From Chamaecrista fasciculata (Eukaryota; Streptophyta; Magnoliopsida; Fabales; Fabaceae), in assembly GCA_003254925.1 (NCBI GenBank), contig QANZ01037245.1:7091-71090 (forward strand): a stretch of 64,000 nucleotides of DNA, given 5' to 3'. Below the pieces are notes generated by a model. It was not told the origin of the DNA, searched no databases, and saw only the letters and a list, made by a program, of their open reading frames with translations. Both the position numbers and the translations under genes were made by a program. Shown here piece by piece: positions 39,782-50,160 of this stretch; positions within the stretch are counted from its first letter, which is position 1, and each line of letters starts with the position of its first letter.

Positions 39782-39882
39782 AGCTTTCTAGCTTGCTTGC
39801 TTCTTCGCTTTCTCGCTCTGTTCTTACAGCCGCAGCCACTAGTTAATCCAATTTACAACTTGGGTTTGAGTTTGTGTGAGCG

Positions 39883-39891
39883 CTTAAATAG
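39883..39891 (-). promoter_or_regulatory. Candidate TATA box of spermidine synthase
   Basis: On the minus strand CTATTTAAG lies about 102 bp before the ATG, a typical distance for a short plant leader. The sequence departs slightly from the TATAWAW consensus. Confidence 0.4.
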
Positions 39892-39926
39892 TACAAACAT
39901 GCACACGGCACACACTATAAGGTTTT

Positions 39927-40314
39927 GGCTAAAGTGCAAATTTGGTCCCATATCTTTTGCTCATTTTCCAATTTGGTCTCATATCTTTGAGACAGTCCTA
40001 ATTTGGTCTCATAACTTTTATTGTTGCAAATTTGGTCTCATATCTTTGGGTTAATTATAGAATTGGTCTTATATCTTTGGATAGAGTTTAGAAGTGGTTC
40101 TATATCTTTATAAAATGATTAACTAATGATTGATCTTTTTGTAAAGATACGAGACTAATTTTGTAATTTGACTAAAAGATATGAGATCAAAAATGAAATG
40201 GGAGAAAAATTAGGACCTTTTGCAAAGATATAGGACTAAAATTGCAATAAAAAAAGATACAAGACCAAATTGAGAATTGAGCAAAAGATATGGGATCAAA
40301 TTTGTAGTTTGGCC
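39927..40314. mobile_element. Foldback element (family E) in the spermidine synthase promoter
   Basis: Inverted ends GGCTAAAGTGCAAATTTGG and its partner TTTGTAGTTTGGCC. Both arms repeat AATTTGGTCTCATATCTTTG-like phrases four to five times. Flanking nine-mers TAAGGTTTT and TATGATTTT match at seven of nine. It begins about 146 bp upstream of the spermidine synthase ATG, so it sits at the core promoter edge. Confidence 0.75.
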
Positions 40315-40645
40315 TATGATTTTTCTTCTACTTCTTCTTGGGTTTGGCTTTGGCGCTATATGGAGCTGGAAAATAGAATAACATAAAGTAGGTGGGCCAT
40401 ATCGCAAATAATAATTGTTTTAATACTATAAGAAAAAAAATCATCTTTTGGAAGGATGTGTTTGGGGAGAGAGTTTTTTGGGGATGGAAAAAAATTGGAA
40501 ATCAAGTGGAGAAAAAGATGTGTCCAAACAGTGCCCTATGAGATTGCATGTTACGTGTTGTTTTGCCAAGTACAAAGGAAAATGATAGGGCTTTCAATTA
40601 GACTGCCTTTGGGATTAGGGTTTGGCAGTGGCGGGGTAGGCTAAT
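40315..40645. other. Short intergenic stretch
   Basis: Upstream of the promoter foldback. A GATGTGTTTGGGGAGAGAG line near 40455 resembles the end of the Harbinger-like MITEs, and TTTGGGATTAGGGTTTGG occurs at about 40608. No boundaries or gene could be set. Confidence 0.4.
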
Positions 40646-41075
40646 AGAGAGGGGTTGATTTTCACTAAAGTCCCTTTTTTTTTTTTTGGTTAGCTCTAAA
40701 GTCCCTTTTTTAAAAGACAAAAATATTGATTTCATCCCCAATTTTTATATTAGTTGTCAATTTCATCTTTATTTTCTTTTACTATTAATTTTGTCCTTAA
40801 TGTTTTACATTTTGATTAATTTTATCTTTTGACTAACTTCTTTCAATAAATTAACAATAGACTACATCTTGTTTTTCAATTTGAGTTAGGATTTAAGTTT
40901 CTTTTTCCATTAATTTTAGTCACATAAATTTTGTCCTTAATATTTGGCTGAAATAAGTGTAAGGATAAAATTGACCAAAATATAAAACATTAGTGACAAA
41001 ATTGATTGTAAAAAAGGATTGGGGACGAAATTGACCGTTGGTGTAAAGATTGAGGATGAAGTTAGTGCTTCTATC
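40646..41075. repeat. Foldback-like repeat (family G), copy 2
   Basis: Left half TTTTCACTAAAGTCCC and TTGATTTCATCCCC; right half ACGAAATTGACC and GATGAAGTTAGTGCTTC in loose inversion. Long lines are shared with 22900-23290. Ends are indistinct. Confidence 0.5.
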
Positions 41076-41489
41076 CTATTTTTTTTAAAAAAAAAATATT
41101 GTTTTATAAATAAAATTAATATTTAAATTTATCTCAAAAGTAAGATTTAGTTCTTCAATATTATAAATAAAATTTTCTTATTCTTAAGTTATTTATAATA
41201 AAATCAAAGATAAAAATCTAACTTTAATATTAAGGGATTAAAACATAATTTTAAGATAAATTTCAAAACTAAGAAATAAATTTACTCTTGATTTTATTCG
41301 GACAAAAAAGATTGATTTGAAGAGTAGTGCAATATTTGTCATTTTATACATTTCTTATTTATTTCAAAATGTTTTTTTTTTGTAATACACTTCTTTCAGA
41401 CAAAAATATTTATGAGAGGCATATAGGAGTTATTTAACTTGAACAAAATTTTTTTAAAAAATTAGATAAAACTTAGTACATTTTTGCTA

Positions 41490-42310
41490 TAATATTTCAA
41501 AAATTTTATGGTAATCCTAAATATTTTGATTTAGTTTCATTTTGATCATAAACTACTGAATATGATTATACCTCTCTCGCTTGTTTCAAATTCGAATGTG
41601 TCGAATTCAAAACTATGTATTGGTTTTGATAAATATTTTCTTTATCCAATTGGGGTCATTAACAAAAAAAATGTCAAATTATATTCTAAAAAAGTGAGTT
41701 GCTCGTTTCATGGTAAATAAGTAAAGTTAATCATATATCTCTCATTTTAAGTTGAAACACGTCAAATTAAGAGCTATAGGTTTTTTTTTTTTAAATGAAT
41801 TCTTTTTTATCCAATGAGAAACGTCAACAAAAGATATCAAATCAAACATGAAAGTGAATTTGATACCATTTTTTATAATTTGTTTTTGCCGAAATTTTTT
41901 AAAAATCTTTTTGCTTTTTGGTCTTAAACCCACTTTTAAGTTTGATTTGATCTCATTTACTAACAATCTCCACGAGGTAGAAAAATGACTTGTTAAGAGT
42001 AATTCGTAAGTTCGCTTGTTTGATTGTAAAATGAGCGACCCATTTTCAAGACTCAATTTGATCTTGTTTGTTTTTTTTTTTTTTGTAAACTGATCTCGTT
42101 TGTTGTTGATCCTAGTTAGGATAGATAAAGTACTAGTCAAAAGAAACATGTAACTCTGGACTCGTCATATTAAAACTTGAAATAAAATATATATGATCAT
42201 ATTCAGTAATTTGAAACTGAAATAAAACTAAATAGAAATATTTAGAATTGATATAAAATTTTTAAAATATAAATGACCAAAATGAACTTAAAGATATATA
42301 TTTAAAACCA
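41490..42310. mobile_element. Old foldback (family A), degenerate and expanded
   Basis: Recognisable family A lines (CGTTTCATGGTAAATAAGTAAAG and TTGATTTGATCTC) appear in partly duplicated form, with weak inverted ends near 41510 and 42300. It is longer than the other copies and heavily diverged. The preceding 41076-41489 is AT-rich with no feature seen. Confidence 0.5.
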
Positions 42311-43088
42311 CTTTCAGCATTCCATCTAAATATTATAAGAGTACTGAGAAGTCGAACAAGTCAAAATTACACCCAATTTAAAACTAAAAATAGTAAAGCT
42401 AAACTACTGCAAATGAAATATCCGTAATTTTCAAAAAAAGAACTACCAAAAAAAAATAAAAAAGAAATATCTGTAATTTTTTGTTTTATTTTCCCAACAC
42501 GAAACTTTGAAAGAAGTTTAGCTATTTACTTTTTGTTATTAAAAGGAGAAAAACAAGGATATGATTTTCTAATATAATTTATTTTATTTAACAACTTATA
42601 TAAAAAAATTCATTAAAAATATATTTCATTTAATTTTATTCTTTTATTTAAATTTTGTATTTCCGTAACTGCCACGCTCTCATCTTCACTGCAATTCGTC
42701 ACCATCTTCATTTTCTTCTGATCATAGGGGAGGATTGTAATATTTGTAATTCCCCCTGTTTTCATCTCTTCTTGTATGGTTTTTATTTTAATAAATTAGA
42801 TCTTTTGTCCCCCATATTTTGTGGTGGTTTGTCCAGATTTATTTCTGGTTTTAGTCTTTCCTTGTGATAGTATCTATTCTAATATCAGATCTTGACTCAG
42901 ATCTGAACATATATGCCGAAAAGCATTTGATGTTTCAACATATTGATGGAAGACTCTGTGGCATCTACATTTGGGACGAAGGCTGTTTTTCTAATATGCA
43001 GAGAGTTTCATGGTAAACATTTTTTTTGGCAACACCAAGATCGGTGATGACTTTCATCCTGTAAATAGGATCATTTGTACGCTAATAT
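42311..43088. other. Intergenic; unrecognised leader-like DNA
   Basis: From about 42650 the sequence becomes less AT-rich (CACGCTCTCATCTTCACTGC, then TTGACTCAGATCTGAACATA) and could be a remnant of a gene or leader. I find no protein family, splice pattern or long frame. Confidence 0.3.
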
Positions 43089-43096
43089 GTTATTTT

Positions 43097-43644
43097 CAGG
43101 GTTATTAAAACCGGATCAGACCGGCCGGTTGAACCGGGAACTGGACATTAGGCCGGTCCGAGTCGCTCTAATAATCAGATGGATAAAGAACCGGACTGAA
43201 CCGGTCAAAAACCGGTGAAACCGGATGCAAACTGGTTTGAACCGATCCTGATCTATTTTTTTGTTTTATTTTTTCTTTTTTGATTTTTTTGGTCTTTTTT
43301 TATAATTATAGGTCAAATCTTAGAAAATGTTGATTATGAACCAATTTTTTATAGAGAAAGTGATTATAAAATGTCACTTGATGATATTATACTGATGAAC
43401 ATTATGAAAATTGATTATCTCTATATTAATTCATGTTAATTTATGAAAATTGTATTAATATGTTAATGTTATAATTGTATTTTGTCACCTAATTATGAAT
43501 ATTTGAATTAAAATTTTATCATATATAGATTTTTTTATTATTTTTAATTTATTTATTTGTCAACGGTCCGACCCCGGTTGAACCATTGAACCTTGAACCC
43601 CTGCATTGACCGGTTCAACGTCCGGTCCGATTTTTAAAACATTG
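43097..43644. mobile_element. hAT-type MITE, copy 1, with exon-like block
   Basis: Ends CAGGGTTATTAAAACCGG and, from the right, CAATGTTTTAAAAATCGG. An exact 8-bp target duplication, GTTATTTT, lies at 43089-43096 and 43645-43652, the size made by hAT transposases. Subterminal regions are full of CCGGTT and AACCGG motifs. The interior (about 43310-43430) reads, after an AG preceded by a T-run, GQILENVDYEPIFYRESDY then KMSLDDIILMNIMKIDYLY, which is partly shared with the copy at 49682. Confidence 0.88.
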
Positions 43645-43652
43645 GTTATTTT

Positions 43653-44566
43653 AGTTCAACAATGTTTGCAGATTGTTCTTCTTCTGTATTATCATATTGT
43701 AGTTTTCTGATTGATTGTAAGTGTCGTCTGGCTTTTTCTATAATATGATTTTGCATGATGCTTTTTGTAAAAAAAATGTAATTATAAATTAAATAATTTA
43801 TTGGGGTGGTAAAAATAAGTTAAATAGAACTTTATCTAATCTAATATTATAGTTTGATTTAAAGAAAATAGTGTTAAAGAACAACTGTATTTTGAATTTT
43901 TTATCAATAATCAAGTAGTTCATAATCACACAATATTGTCACTTTACTTGCAAATGGAAGTATAAAGGAAATTATAAGAACCCAACTTTGAAGGAAAAAG
44001 AAACTTTCACACATCATAAAGAAAAGAAAAAGAAAAAGAAAAAAGGAAGGTACTTTCACTTTCACCTAAAAGAAAAGTGATGAGGGAAAGCAAAGTGATG
44101 CAAGCTACTCCAAAAATAATAATTATGTCTTTTTTTATCAGAAAAAATAATAATTATATCATATTCCTATGATTTCCTTTCTACAAAATGATTAATTTTG
44201 TTGTGGCAGCATAAGGAATAAAAAGAAGCCTCAAATCACAACTATTGATTCCATTTAGAATGTCAATTTCTTTTCCGTGTAGCCAATCAGCGAGAGCCAT
44301 CTGGACCTCTTAATTTTTCTTACAAAAAATTTTAATCTTTAATTTAAATTGTTTTCACTTTTCAGGGTAAAATCAATTTTATTTTCTTTAGAGACGCAAG
44401 CATTTTGGTTTTATTTTTTCTATTAACAGAAAATAAGTTACATTATTACTTCTTTAATCAAATTATCTTAATTATAAATAATAATTATATGTTTGCCAAA
44501 TTATGTGAGTGTGTTTTCTTGGAGAGATAAGAAGACAAAAGAATTATTAATAAGACTTTGGAACAC
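43653..44566. other. Intergenic AT-rich DNA
   Basis: No gene. An AAAGAAAAAGAAAAAG purine tract lies near 44020-44050. Nothing else recognised. Confidence 0.4.
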
Positions 44567-44569
44567 TAA

Positions 44570-44975
44570 GGGTGTGTTTGGATTAGAAGTAGGTAATGAA
44601 ATGATGATTTTATGTAATGAAATAGTAATGAGAAAATTATGTAATGAAAATGTAATGAAAATGGTGTTTGGATTAGTTTGAGATGTAATGAAAAAAATAG
44701 GATGTGAAATTATGAAAAATGGTATGTAATGATTGTGGTTGGTTGAAATAAATATATGGGTTTTTTTAAATTGTATAGGGGTAGAATTGATAATTGATGA
44801 TGTAAATAGATAGAAATAAAAAAATAATATTTTGACTTTTTGGTTGTGGTGGTTATGAAATGAAATGGTAATGAAATTGTCTTAGAATTTGTGCTAGATG
44901 TGAATATTTGTAATGAAGGTTGGAGTAGTATTATATAATGAAATGAAAGGACCAAAATGTAAATAACATGAAAAT
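44570..44975. mobile_element. Harbinger-like element, left part (cut by gap)
   Basis: Starts GGGTGTGTTTGGATTA after a TAA (44567-44569) and matches 34029-33651 in inverted orientation throughout. It runs into an assembly gap, so its right end is unknown. Confidence 0.65.
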
Positions 44976-45534
44976 NNNNNNNNNNNNNNNNNNNNNNNNN
45001 NNNNNNNNNNNNNNNNNNNNNNNNNNNNNNNNNNNNNNNNNNNNNNNNNNNNNNNNNNNNNNNNNNNNNNNNNNNNNNNNNNNNNNNNNNNNNNNNNNNN
45101 NNNNNNNNNNNNNNNNNNNNNNNNNNNNNNNNNNNNNNNNNNNNNNNNNNNNNNNNNNNNNNNNNNNNNNNNNNNNNNNNNNNNNNNNNNNNNNNNNNNN
45201 NNNNNNNNNNNNNNNNNNNNNNNNNNNNNNNNNNNNNNNNNNNNNNNNNNNNNNNNNNNNNNNNNNNNNNNNNNNNNNNNNNNNNNNNNNNNNNNNNNNN
45301 NNNNNNNNNNNNNNNNNNNNNNNNNNNNNNNNNNNNNNNNNNNNNNNNNNNNNNNNNNNNNNNNNNNNNNNNNNNNNNNNNNNNNNNNNNNNNNNNNNNN
45401 NNNNNNNNNNNNNNNNNNNNNNNNNNNNNNNNNNNNNNNNNNNNNNNNNNNNNNNNNNNNNNNNNNNNNNNNNNNNNNNNNNNNNNNNNNNNNNNNNNNN
45501 NNNNNNNNNNNNNNNNNNNNNNNNNNNNNNNNNN
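44976..45534. other. Assembly gap (559 undetermined bases)
   Basis: Run of N that begins inside a transposon and ends against an (AT)n microsatellite at 45535-45557. Long open frames predicted across it are artefacts. Confidence 0.99.
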
Positions 45535-47460
45535 ATATATATATATATATATATATATTTTTGGTGCTCAAGAGAGAGGTAACTTACACTTTAGTATCTC
45601 TAGGACTCATTTTATTTTGGTACCTTATTATTTCAAAATGATATTTTAGTATTTTGTTCTATTCGCCGTTAGCATTTTGGAACTTACTTTTTTTTTTTGT
45701 TACCTTTTGATGAAAAAATACGTGCAAGTCATGTGCATAGTAAAAAACATAAAATTCATTATCTTAAACTCATATTTCATGATTCAGCCTCCAAAAAACA
45801 CGATTCAATCTCCAAAATCACGATTCAGTATGTACCTTTTTTTGAACAACATTCAGTATGTATTTAAAGGTAGAGGATTTCGTGTTTTTTCAAGATTGAA
45901 TTGTGAAATCTGAATTTAGGATAATGAATTTTGTATTTTTGACCATGTATATGACTTTCACGTGCTTTTTTCTCCGGAGAAGTAAAAAAAATTAATTTTT
46001 GGTATTAAAGTGTTAACAACAAATGTAAAAGAGTATTAAAATGCTCATTGAAATGATTACTTTTTCTTTTTGAACTTTTTTTTTTGATCAAATTACTTTT
46101 TCTTTTTGAACAAATGAAAGAAAGATTCACATTCAAATCATTCCAAATGGGCTTAGGCTTGGGCTTGGTTACAAGCTTAATGGGCGGTCCATTTCCTTCT
46201 TGAAATAAGAATGACCAAAATTTTAGGCACAAATCTTATATAGTTTATGTGTTCTGTTCACACTTCATATGGATTGCTTAGTAATTACTATCTAATTAAA
46301 GTATAAATTTGTACTTTAATTTTGGTATTGTGTGATTTTTTAGATGCTTCAAAGAATTCAATTTTCAATATTTTTCTAACAAAAAAAAAGAGTAAATTAA
46401 GATATTTTGACGTCCTATTGAAGAAATAGTAAGAGAATAACACCAAAAAAAAAACTTATATTAAAGAGGGTGATGAAACAAGACGTGAAGTCAGGGAAAA
46501 AAAAGAAGCAAGACGTGAAGAAGTTTTTATATTCCATAATGTTCATTCGACAATCAAATCAGTTAAGAGAGAAATTTCAGAGTTTATGAGTGAGAATTCA
46601 GAGCTTGGAAGAGTCTTTATATTCTATATGTAAATAAGTGATCAATTGATCATGTGGCCTAAAATAATTGATATTTATTATTTTATAAAGCTTTTGAATT
46701 CACCTACTCATTAACTGATTAATCTATTAGGATTTAGGAGTTTGTCACCCAATGACTTTTTCATGATCAATCCGATTTTTAAAATATTATAGCATAGTTA
46801 GGTTGGGTCGCATGAAACCCAAATGATCAATTATGTGGGCTTTTTCATGTGGGCTGGGCTGCTTTCAACATACTCGCTGATTGGGCTCTCTATTTCCAAG
46901 TTCATTCATAATTATTTATCTCTAATTAGAGGAGAGTAAGGAAAGTGGATTTGTGTTATAAACTTGTGACTTATGGAGTGGTATGAAAGCCAAATAAGTG
47001 TTTGGTGTAGTGATAAGTGAGTTGTATCCCAAGTTGCAGAATTTTATTTTTAAAATTTTAAAACTCATTGAAGAAAATAAGGGAATCAAACACGTTTTTC
47101 TATTCTTTTGTTTATAAAAACAAAAAAAATATCGTTAGAAAACATATTCAAATAAGCCTAAAGTTTCCAATGACACTGCTAGTTGAAAATGAGCTAGTTA
47201 ATTGGCCCTAAAACTTTTATTGAATTGAGCGATAATGATGGTATTATTCAATAGTATGAAGTGTTTTTATTTAAGTCTACTATTATAACTATCATTTTAC
47301 TCATATTAATGTGTTTGGATTAACTAATTTAAAAATTAAGTAAAATAATTTTTCGTAGTTATTAGTGGAAATGTATTTTGCACTTATAGCTTTAGTCACA
47401 TGTTTATGCTTTTAAGGGTAATATTCGGGGAAAAGTAATTAATCGATGATTTCATTCTTT
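45535..47460. other. Microsatellite, worn foldback arm and intergenic DNA
   Basis: (AT)n at 45535-45557, then about 45575-45690 a single worn family B-like arm (ACTTTAGTATC, TTTTGGTACC, CGCCGTTAGCATTTTGG) with weak remnants at about 46000. No gene is seen in the rest up to the left LTR of the copia element. Confidence 0.45.
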
Positions 47461-47742
47461 TGTTATAAATAATTATGTTTGTGAATATCCATATTTGTCT
47501 TTTGGTATTTTTTATGTATAGAAGTTTGAGTTTTCCTTTACTTTCTCTATGTACATGAATATGACCTTATCCCTTCATTATGTACATTAAGTTGGTACAT
47601 TTCCCTTATAGATCCTTTAGCCTATAAATAGAGGCTTTAGGTGTTGATGTAAAGTTGATGATATCAGTTGAATGAAAGAATCACTCTCTCCTCCTACTTT
47701 TCTTTCTATTTTGAATATCCTTATTTCTTATATTTTATAACA
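47461..47742 (+). repeat. Left LTR of the copia fossil
   Basis: 282 bp, TGTTATAAA...TTTATAACA, with a TATA-like CCTATAAATAGAGG near 47620-47634 where the element's promoter would be. Confidence 0.85.
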
Positions 47743-48292
47743 CGTTATCAGCACGAGCCTCTACCGGTTTGAGCTTTTGGCATCTGTGTATGCATCTACA
47801 CATTCAAGCTTTCTGCATTTGTTCATGAGTCTCTATCAATTTGAGTTTTTGGTAACTGAACATGAGCCTCTATCGGTGAGCTTCTAGTGACTAAGTACGA
47901 ATCTCTTCTTATTTCAATTTTGGATAATTAAAGAGGTAAGTTAATTATCTTTCAAATTTTTTTTTTTGTTAAAATTACTAAAGGTAATAAACTTTTATGC
48001 TGGATTGTTTATCATTATCATAATATATTTTATAAGTTGATTATTGTGGTGATCTTCTTACGTTTTGGAAATGTTTCATATAGCCTGAAACCACATATGA
48101 TTAAGTTTTCATATGATTAAATAAAAGTGACTAAGTCACATGTCATTGCAGTTTCATATAATTAAGTAAATGACTTGAAACCATATTATGTTTTGATTCA
48201 ACAAGGTTGAATCAATCATTGTATTCTTGCCAAAGATTAGCGCATTGAAAGGTCATTGCACATGTTGATAATTTATCAAGGGCAATAGTTTG

Positions 48293-48560
48293 GTTCTTTG
48301 GCTATTGAAGCTGTGTAATATCACCCTTGACGGCTAATAGACTTTGGCCATTGAAACTTTCTAATATCAGCCTCGAAGACTAATAAACTTTGGCTATTGA
48401 AGCTGTCTAATATCAGCCCCAAATGCTTAGACTTTCGCTCTTGAAGCTGTCTTAAATCAGGCCTAAAGGCTAATAGTTTGACTATTGAAATGATTTTATA
48501 ATGCCTTGAAGGCAATAGTTTAGCTATTGAAGCTGTATTATATCAGCCATGAAGGCTAAT
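48293..48560 (+). repeat. Tandem repeat, about six units of about 45 bp
   Basis: Units follow the pattern TTTGGCTATTGAAGCTGT, TAATATCAGCC, GAAGGCTAATAGAC. They diverge from one another, so the array is old. It lies in the leader part of the copia fossil. Confidence 0.8.
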
Positions 48561-49221
48561 AGTCAAATAGAAATTAATAACCTTGAAGACGAACCTTGAA
48601 GGTGAATAGAAATATATTTTGACCAATTGCTGATAGCAATTACGGTGTTGTAAAAAAAATATATATTTGTCAATAGTCTTGAAAACTAACATTAATCTAA
48701 ATATTTGATAGCCTTGAAGGACTATATCAAAATATATATTTTATTTTAGATGTGGATTGATTGATATATTTTTAGATTTGATATGTGATTACAATTCATC
48801 TTGTGAGGTGTTTGATATGTCAAAAATTATTGAGATTGAGTCCCTTGTAGAGACGGTGTTTGATATATTGAAATTGCGTCTCCAGAAGAGACGAGAGTGA
48901 CAATATATCAATTATTCAATAAGATTGTCATTAATTTATTTTGACAAGTGAACCTGAAGTTCACAAGTACATTTATTTTGATAATAATTAATTTTCTCTG
49001 GAAAAAGAGAATTGAAAAATCTTAGAAAGATAATCTGGAAGAGTAATAATATATACTCTAGAAGAGTGAGATTCTCATATTAACAAGATTATATTTCTTG
49101 ATGTAACCCTGTAGTGGTTTGGAATTTGGATACTATTAAAGTATGACATCAATAAACTCAAGGAAAATTTGAGTATATGATATGAATGAGTTCTTACATC
49201 TTGGTATCTCAATGAATATGA

Positions 49222-49345
49222 GATAGTTCCTGAAGAACTAAATATGATATGGTTCCTGAAGAACTGAATATTAGATAGTTCCTGAAGAACTGAATATGAG
49301 ATAGTTCCTGAAGAACTAAATATGAGATAGTTCCCGAAGAACTAA
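49222..49345 (+). repeat. Tandem repeat, about five units of about 27 bp
   Basis: Unit ATAGTTCCTGAAGAACT plus AATATGAG. GTTCCTGAAGAAC is itself almost a palindrome, so each unit could fold. Array inside the copia fossil. Confidence 0.82.
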
Positions 49346-49681
49346 TCCATTTTATTTAATTTATTTATCTCATTTATTTCTTTGATTGTATATTATTATT
49401 CTATTATCATTTTTAATTTGGTTAACAATTTATATGTTAATAATGTATTACTTTATTTCTTTCAGCCTTTTTCATCTATCTTTATATGATCTCTTGTTTG
49501 AGTATAAATCATGTATCCATCTAATTGTACGTCATACGATCAAAAATCTTGTTGAATTATATCAAGCTTTCCTGAAGGAAAGCAAAATATGATGGAGGAA
49601 AAATGAAATATAATATCGGACATGTGATCATATGCTCTAGAAGAGCCCTCCATCTTGTACTATATTTGAATTAGTACAATT

Positions 49682-50160
49682 CATGGTTATGAAAACCGGA
49701 CCGGCCGGTTCAACCGGTTGGACCGTGAACCGGGCACCAGGCCGGTCCGAGTCACTCCCAGAATCGGCCAGCCAAAGAACCGCTCAAGAACCGGGAAAAC
49801 CGGACTGAACCGGTGGTAAACCGGTTGAACCGTTGATAATGTGATTTTTCATTTTTTTTTTCCTTTTTTGATTTTTTTTGTCTTTTTCAATAGTTATGGG
49901 TAAAATATTAGATAATGTTGATTATGAACCAAAATTTGATAGAGAAAGTGATCATAAAATTTCATTTGATGACATTATATTGATGAATATTATGAAAAGT
50001 GACTATATCTATATTATTGGAATTAGAATTTTATCATTTTTAAGCTTTTTTTATTATTTTTAATTTATTTATTTGCTAACGGTCCGACCCCGGTTGGACC
50101 ATTGAACCTTGAACCCCTACCTCGACCGGTTGAATGTCCGGTCCGATTTTTATAACCTTG
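49682..50160. mobile_element. hAT-type MITE, copy 2, nested in the copia fossil
   Basis: Ends CATGGTTATGAAAACCGGACC and CAAGGTTATAAAAATCGGACC (from the right). An exact 8-bp target duplication, GTACAATT, lies at 49674-49681 and 50161-50168. It carries the same AACCGG-rich subterminal parts and exon-like block (GKILDNVDYEPKFDRESDH) as the copy at 43097. Because it sits inside the copia element, it moved after that insertion. Confidence 0.9.

Noticed and set aside
44894-45582. Long open frames on both strands across 44894-45582
   Set aside because: They run through undetermined bases and exist only because N is not read as a stop.
49222-49345. Regularly spaced repeats suggesting a CRISPR-like array
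   Set aside because: Units are directly adjacent with no unique spacers, and the setting is a eukaryotic retroelement fossil.
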